DNA of 64,000 bases from Lederbergia graminis. GTDB lineage: Bacteria > Bacillota > Bacilli > Bacillales > Bacillaceae_C. Positions within the stretch are counted from its first letter, which is position 1; the number at the start of each line of letters is the position of its first letter. The stretch is taken from NCBI RefSeq assembly GCF_042655485.1, contig NZ_JBHSMC010000001.1, positions 744,001-808,000 of the forward strand, in the 5' to 3' direction. Of this stretch, positions 61,901 through 64,000 are shown in pieces. The notes beneath the pieces are model-generated. The model was not told the origin of the DNA. It made no database searches and worked only from the letters and a program-made list of their open reading frames with translations. A program made the position numbers and the translations under genes.

Positions 61901-62036
61901 CACCAACTGGAGGGTTTATTTCAGGTATTAGTTTAAATGGTAATTTAAATAAGGAAACACCCCCAAGGATGATTACTAAAACCATTGTTACAATTGTAAA
62001 TACCGGACGCCTAATAGAAAATTTACTTAAGTCCAA
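58941..62036 (-). CDS. swrC: RND-family exporter (SwrC/AcrB-like)
   Basis: 1031 aa. Twelve transmembrane helices in two halves with large extracellular loops (about 40-330 and 540-850). RND motifs: RRPVFTIV at the N terminus, YPGASPDEVLEKLTKPLE, GMLVDNAIVVIENINRHL in TM4 (proton relay, with Asn in the second position as in many relatives), and the paired VNNAIVLVDYINKRKEQG in TM10. B. subtilis SwrC exports surfactin and other agents. TTG start after AAAGGAG. It stands alone, without a membrane fusion protein gene. Confidence 0.88.
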   Translation of the reverse strand: MDLSKFSIRRPVFTIVTMVLVIILGGVSLFKLPFKLIPEINPPVGVVVATYPGASPDEVLEKLTKPLEASLATLPGIKNIHSISQEGSNFILLEFSWSTSIDDIQNDVQQRIHQTPLPSDATQPSFLKFDPSQFPIIQLSLSTENVDKQNLHKISDTLITQLSKVDGVASINVNGKFVEEIMVIIDQEALKQHGLSQSDIVTIIQANNISLPGETVLTDGKQLTTRIVSALHSVAEIADLPVTINPVTGHKVLLSDVATIKQQEQEQYTSTRTNDNPALLLSVLQETDANTAEVSKEFQQELERLLEQDQFKDIKADVLFDQGDYIQIAISNISTSLLFGGVFAMLILFLFLRNVKSPLIVGIAIPYSVIVTFVLMFFANFALNIMTLGALALGIGMLVDNAIVVIENINRHLSLGKNSKEAAHVGTKEVAGAITASTLTTVAVFLPVVFISGLLGELFKEFALTISFSLFASLFVALTVIPMLASRFIKKPRGNYKVSRRRAKMNFFERSLRWSLKHRIIVLVSAILLFVGGMYVVRAVGVQFLPPTDEGFFSIRVQLENGVAITETEKVINIMEEQLKSEVIVDTYVSLVGSTQESSFQGVGKANTAEMYIKLKPLDKREVSLFEFVDEIQPRIEKAVHDINTNVNLDFNIPTSSGLEPQTLTFYIKDTNKSLLDEYSEKIMFSLSNLDHVTDINTNTEDSVEEIKIKINREKAMEAGLNPAQIAMVVNDVTRGVHASQIMTDESDVLDVIVQYDEDVTREIDKLATLLIRKPDRNYIELGDISDIEIGNGPLNIQRINQQDSIQFTLIYDNQIDLGAMRELIEKEFDQLKLPDSMEITYSGEIEMLDDSINDMILALVLAIIFIYIVMAAQFESFKYPFVIMFTIPLIAIGVGVALFITQTKLSVPVFIGIIVLAGIVVNNAIVLVDYINKRKEQGLASYEAIIESVKVRTRPILMTALTTILGLIPLSLGIGEGTEMNQPMAIAVIGGLISSTFLTLLIIPIVYSLFDKETRKMNRRKVRWSDNVNN

Positions 62037-62095
62037 AGAATGATTACTCCTTTCATCGTATCAAGTACTACCATAAAATTAGTATATCAATTAGA

Positions 62096-62136
62096 ATGCC
62101 TCTTTCACATACTAGCAAAAGAGGCATCTTTATTTT
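62096..62136 (-). terminator. Terminator after prfC
   Basis: ATGCCTCTTT and AAAGAGGCAT arms with a 12-nt loop. The T-tract on the minus strand is weak. Confidence 0.6.
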
Positions 62137-62139
62137 ATA

Positions 62140-63720
62140 TTATTGATGTTCATCCATTGGATTAGTCAAAATTATTTCTGGATTTTTATCTTGAAACCAT
62201 CTAAGAGCAAACTCATTCTCAAATAAGAATAATGGCTTATCATATCGATCTTTTACAAGTAAACTTCTTTGACTTGATAGGTTCTCATCAAATTTTTCGT
62301 TTTCTATCCATCTTGCTATCTTAGAGCCAATTGATTCCATAATAACATCTGAATTATATTCATTTTTCATTCGATGTTGAAATACTTCGAACTGAAGCTG
62401 ACCAACAGCCCCTAAAATATAATCTTCCGTTCTATATGTTTTGTATAATTGGATTGCACCTTCCTGTACAAGTTGCTGCACGCCTTTATGAAAACTTTTT
62501 TGTTTCATCACATTTTTAGCAGTTACTCTTACAAACAATTCTGGAGTAAATTGAGGGAGTTTTTCATACTTAACATTCATCTTACCTTCAAAGATTGTGT
62601 CTCCAATTTGGTATGTTCCTGTATCATATAATCCTATAATATCTCCACTTACAGCAGAATTCACAGTACTTCTATCATCCGCAACAAACTGAGTTGATTG
62701 GGATAGTTTTATTTGCTTTCCCGTTCTTGCAAGAGTTATGTTCATACCTCTTTCAAATTGTCCTGAACAAATACGCACGAATGCAATTCTATCACGATGG
62801 GCAGGATTCATATTTGCTTGAATTTTAAAGATGAAGCCCGAAAAGCCTTCAGAAGCAGGATCAATGATGCCTTCATTTGCAACACGCGGTTGTGGAGCTG
62901 GAGCAAATTGCAAGTAAGTTTCAAGAAAGGTTTGAACACCAAAATTGGTTAAAGCACTACCAAAGAATACAGGTGATAGAGTCCCATTATTAATTTTCTC
63001 TACAGAAAATTCATTTCCTGCTTCATCAAGAAGCATTATTTCTTCTAATGCTTGCGTATATAGAGATGTTTCTTTAATTTTGTGATCTCCAATCACTTCT
63101 CCATTTTCATCTAGTGCTAAAAATCTTTCCTCTTCATTTACACGGAATTGCTCTATTCGTTTATTATGACGATCATATATTCCGTAAAATTCTTTTCCCA
63201 TTCCGATTGGCCAATTCATTGGATATGATTCAATCCCTAATACTTCTTCTAATTCAGCTAACAATTCTAGTGGTGGTCGACCTTGACGATCAAGCTTATT
63301 AATAAAAGTGAAAATTGGAATTCCACGCATCCTGCAAACCTTAAATAACTTCAATGTTTGCTCCTCAATCCCTTTTGCGGAGTCGATTATCATCACCGCA
63401 CTATCTACTGCCATTAATGTTCTATACGTATCTTCACTAAAATCTTGGTGCCCAGGGGTATCAAGTATATTTATACGAAATCCATCGTAATCAAATTGCA
63501 TCACTGATGAAGTTACAGATATACCACGTTGTTTCTCAATTTCCATCCAGTCAGATGTTGCAAATTTACCGGATTTTTTCCCTTTTACGGTTCCGGTATC
63601 ACGGATTGCGCCACCAAAATAAAGTAGTTTTTCCGTCATTGTTGTTTTACCGGCATCCGGATGAGAAATTATCGCAAAAGTTTTTCTTGACTCTACTTCT
63701 GCTTTCAATGTTTTTGCCAT
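62140..63720 (-). CDS. prfC: Peptide chain release factor 3
   Basis: 526-aa translational GTPase that recycles RF1/RF2 from the ribosome. G motifs ISHPDAGKTTMTEKLL, DTPGHQDFSEDTYR and NKLDR, followed by the RF3-specific segment (GKEFYGIYDRHNKR) and C-terminal domain (AVGQLQFEVFQHRMKNEY). RF3 is missing from B. subtilis but present in staphylococci and several other bacilli. GGAAGGA 8 nt before the ATG at 63720 decides against the in-frame ATG at 63726. Confidence 0.96.
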   Translation of the reverse strand: MAKTLKAEVESRKTFAIISHPDAGKTTMTEKLLYFGGAIRDTGTVKGKKSGKFATSDWMEIEKQRGISVTSSVMQFDYDGFRINILDTPGHQDFSEDTYRTLMAVDSAVMIIDSAKGIEEQTLKLFKVCRMRGIPIFTFINKLDRQGRPPLELLAELEEVLGIESYPMNWPIGMGKEFYGIYDRHNKRIEQFRVNEEERFLALDENGEVIGDHKIKETSLYTQALEEIMLLDEAGNEFSVEKINNGTLSPVFFGSALTNFGVQTFLETYLQFAPAPQPRVANEGIIDPASEGFSGFIFKIQANMNPAHRDRIAFVRICSGQFERGMNITLARTGKQIKLSQSTQFVADDRSTVNSAVSGDIIGLYDTGTYQIGDTIFEGKMNVKYEKLPQFTPELFVRVTAKNVMKQKSFHKGVQQLVQEGAIQLYKTYRTEDYILGAVGQLQFEVFQHRMKNEYNSDVIMESIGSKIARWIENEKFDENLSSQRSLLVKDRYDKPLFLFENEFALRWFQDKNPEIILTNPMDEHQ

Positions 63721-63797
63721 ATACATATTCCTTCCGTTTATAAGTCTTTTCCTATCATAATTCCTCCACTATTGAAATTCAATCATTAAAACAAAAA

Positions 63798-63831
63798 CAA
63801 ACCTTAATCAAAATATTTCGACTAAGGTTTG
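63798..63831 (-). terminator. Terminator after M42-type peptidase
   Basis: CAAACCTTA and TAAGGTTTG arms with a 16-nt loop. On the minus strand followed by TTTTGTTTT. Confidence 0.75.
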
Positions 63832-63837
63832 ATCATT

Positions 63838-64000
63838 TTATATTGTTGTAATGGGTGATAATACATATGCATATAATAATTTTTCTGTATTCATTAACGA
63901 CGTTTCATGTGTTCTTTCAAATGCATGTGATGCTTCAATGCCAGGCCCAACCAAACCATGGACGATGTCATGACCTGATCGTATAGCTGCTGATGCATCT
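63838..64000 (-). CDS. M42-family metallopeptidase, C-terminal fragment (cut by window edge)
   Basis: The minus strand is open from the right edge to a TAA at 63838-63840. It reads DASAAIRSGHDIVHGLVGPG, then a histidine in EASHAFERTH, then NTEKLLYAYVL. This is the C-terminal block typical of M42 (FrvX/YhfE-type) aminopeptidases, where the final histidine (ASHAYERTH) is a metal ligand. Only 53 residues are visible. Confidence 0.65.
   Translation of the reverse strand, partial: DASAAIRSGHDIVHGLVGPGIEASHAFERTHETSLMNTEKLLYAYVLSPITTI

Noticed and set aside
1..64000. CRISPR array, prophage, defence island, tRNA or rRNA genes
   Set aside because: No regularly spaced repeats, phage structural genes, restriction or toxin-antitoxin pairs, or cloverleaf/rRNA sequences were seen; gene content is mostly syntenic core.

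Overview
This window is chromosomal core sequence from a low-GC, spore-forming, aerobic member of the Bacillaceae. Sporulation is indicated by a small acid-soluble spore protein, a YlaJ-type spore lipoprotein and a Spo0E-type phosphatase. Most genes have recognisable Bacillus subtilis counterparts (the cta, yla, ykt, pdh, yku, ykv and ykr groups) in roughly the same relative order, with the window read as the reverse of the usual B. subtilis map. The A+T-rich composition, the dispersed non-coding repeats and the genes prfC and ddh fit a halophilic or marine-type bacillus (Oceanobacillus/Virgibacillus-like). The genus is an inference and is not proven.

Layout. At 1-6.1 kb lie the caa3 oxidase genes ctaB-ctaC-ctaD-ctaE (minus strand) and the divergent heme A synthase ctaA. 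At 6.1-16.8 kb is the ftsW-ylaN-ylaL-phoH2-ylaJ-ylaI-ylaH-typA-ylaF-suhB-ykzI-yktA group plus a lipoprotein deacetylase; pycA, expected between ctaA and ftsW, is absent. At 16.9-27.8 kb are the pyruvate dehydrogenase operon pdhABCD, ykyA, def, a HAD phosphatase, rpoY-rnjA and ktrC. At 27.9-31.4 kb is a complete envelope-stress operon liaI-liaH-liaF-liaS-liaR with an internal terminator. At 31.6-39.2 kb are an RNA-binding regulator (CvfB type), two MFS transporters and a heterodimeric ABC exporter. At 39.3-45.3 kb are darB (c-di-AMP sensor), ykuJ, ykyB, a stand-alone CheW-like gene, a beta-hydroxyacid dehydrogenase, a VOC protein, ptsH-ptsI and ykvS.

At 45.3-54.9 kb are a CPBP protease, a repeat cluster, ykvI, CtsR-regulated clpE, an MhqR-type regulator, an SDR, a Spo0E-like gene, an acyltransferase and a B12/radical-SAM protein. 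At 55-64 kb are meso-diaminopimelate dehydrogenase, the K+ channel subunit ktrD (partner of ktrC 28 kb away), an alpha/beta SASP, a TerC-type Mn2+ exporter behind a clear yybP-ykoY manganese riboswitch, an RND exporter, release factor 3, and the 3' end of an M42-type peptidase.

All complete genes are intact; I saw no frameshifts, tRNA, rRNA, CRISPR array, prophage or defence island. Many start codons were moved to agree with strong Shine-Dalgarno sequences. The less explained material is non-coding: two dispersed repeat families, a repeated terminator hairpin, a paired-operator architecture between ctaB and ctaA, a structured segment after rnjA, and two very small peptide ORFs. I did not find an obviously new multi-gene system.
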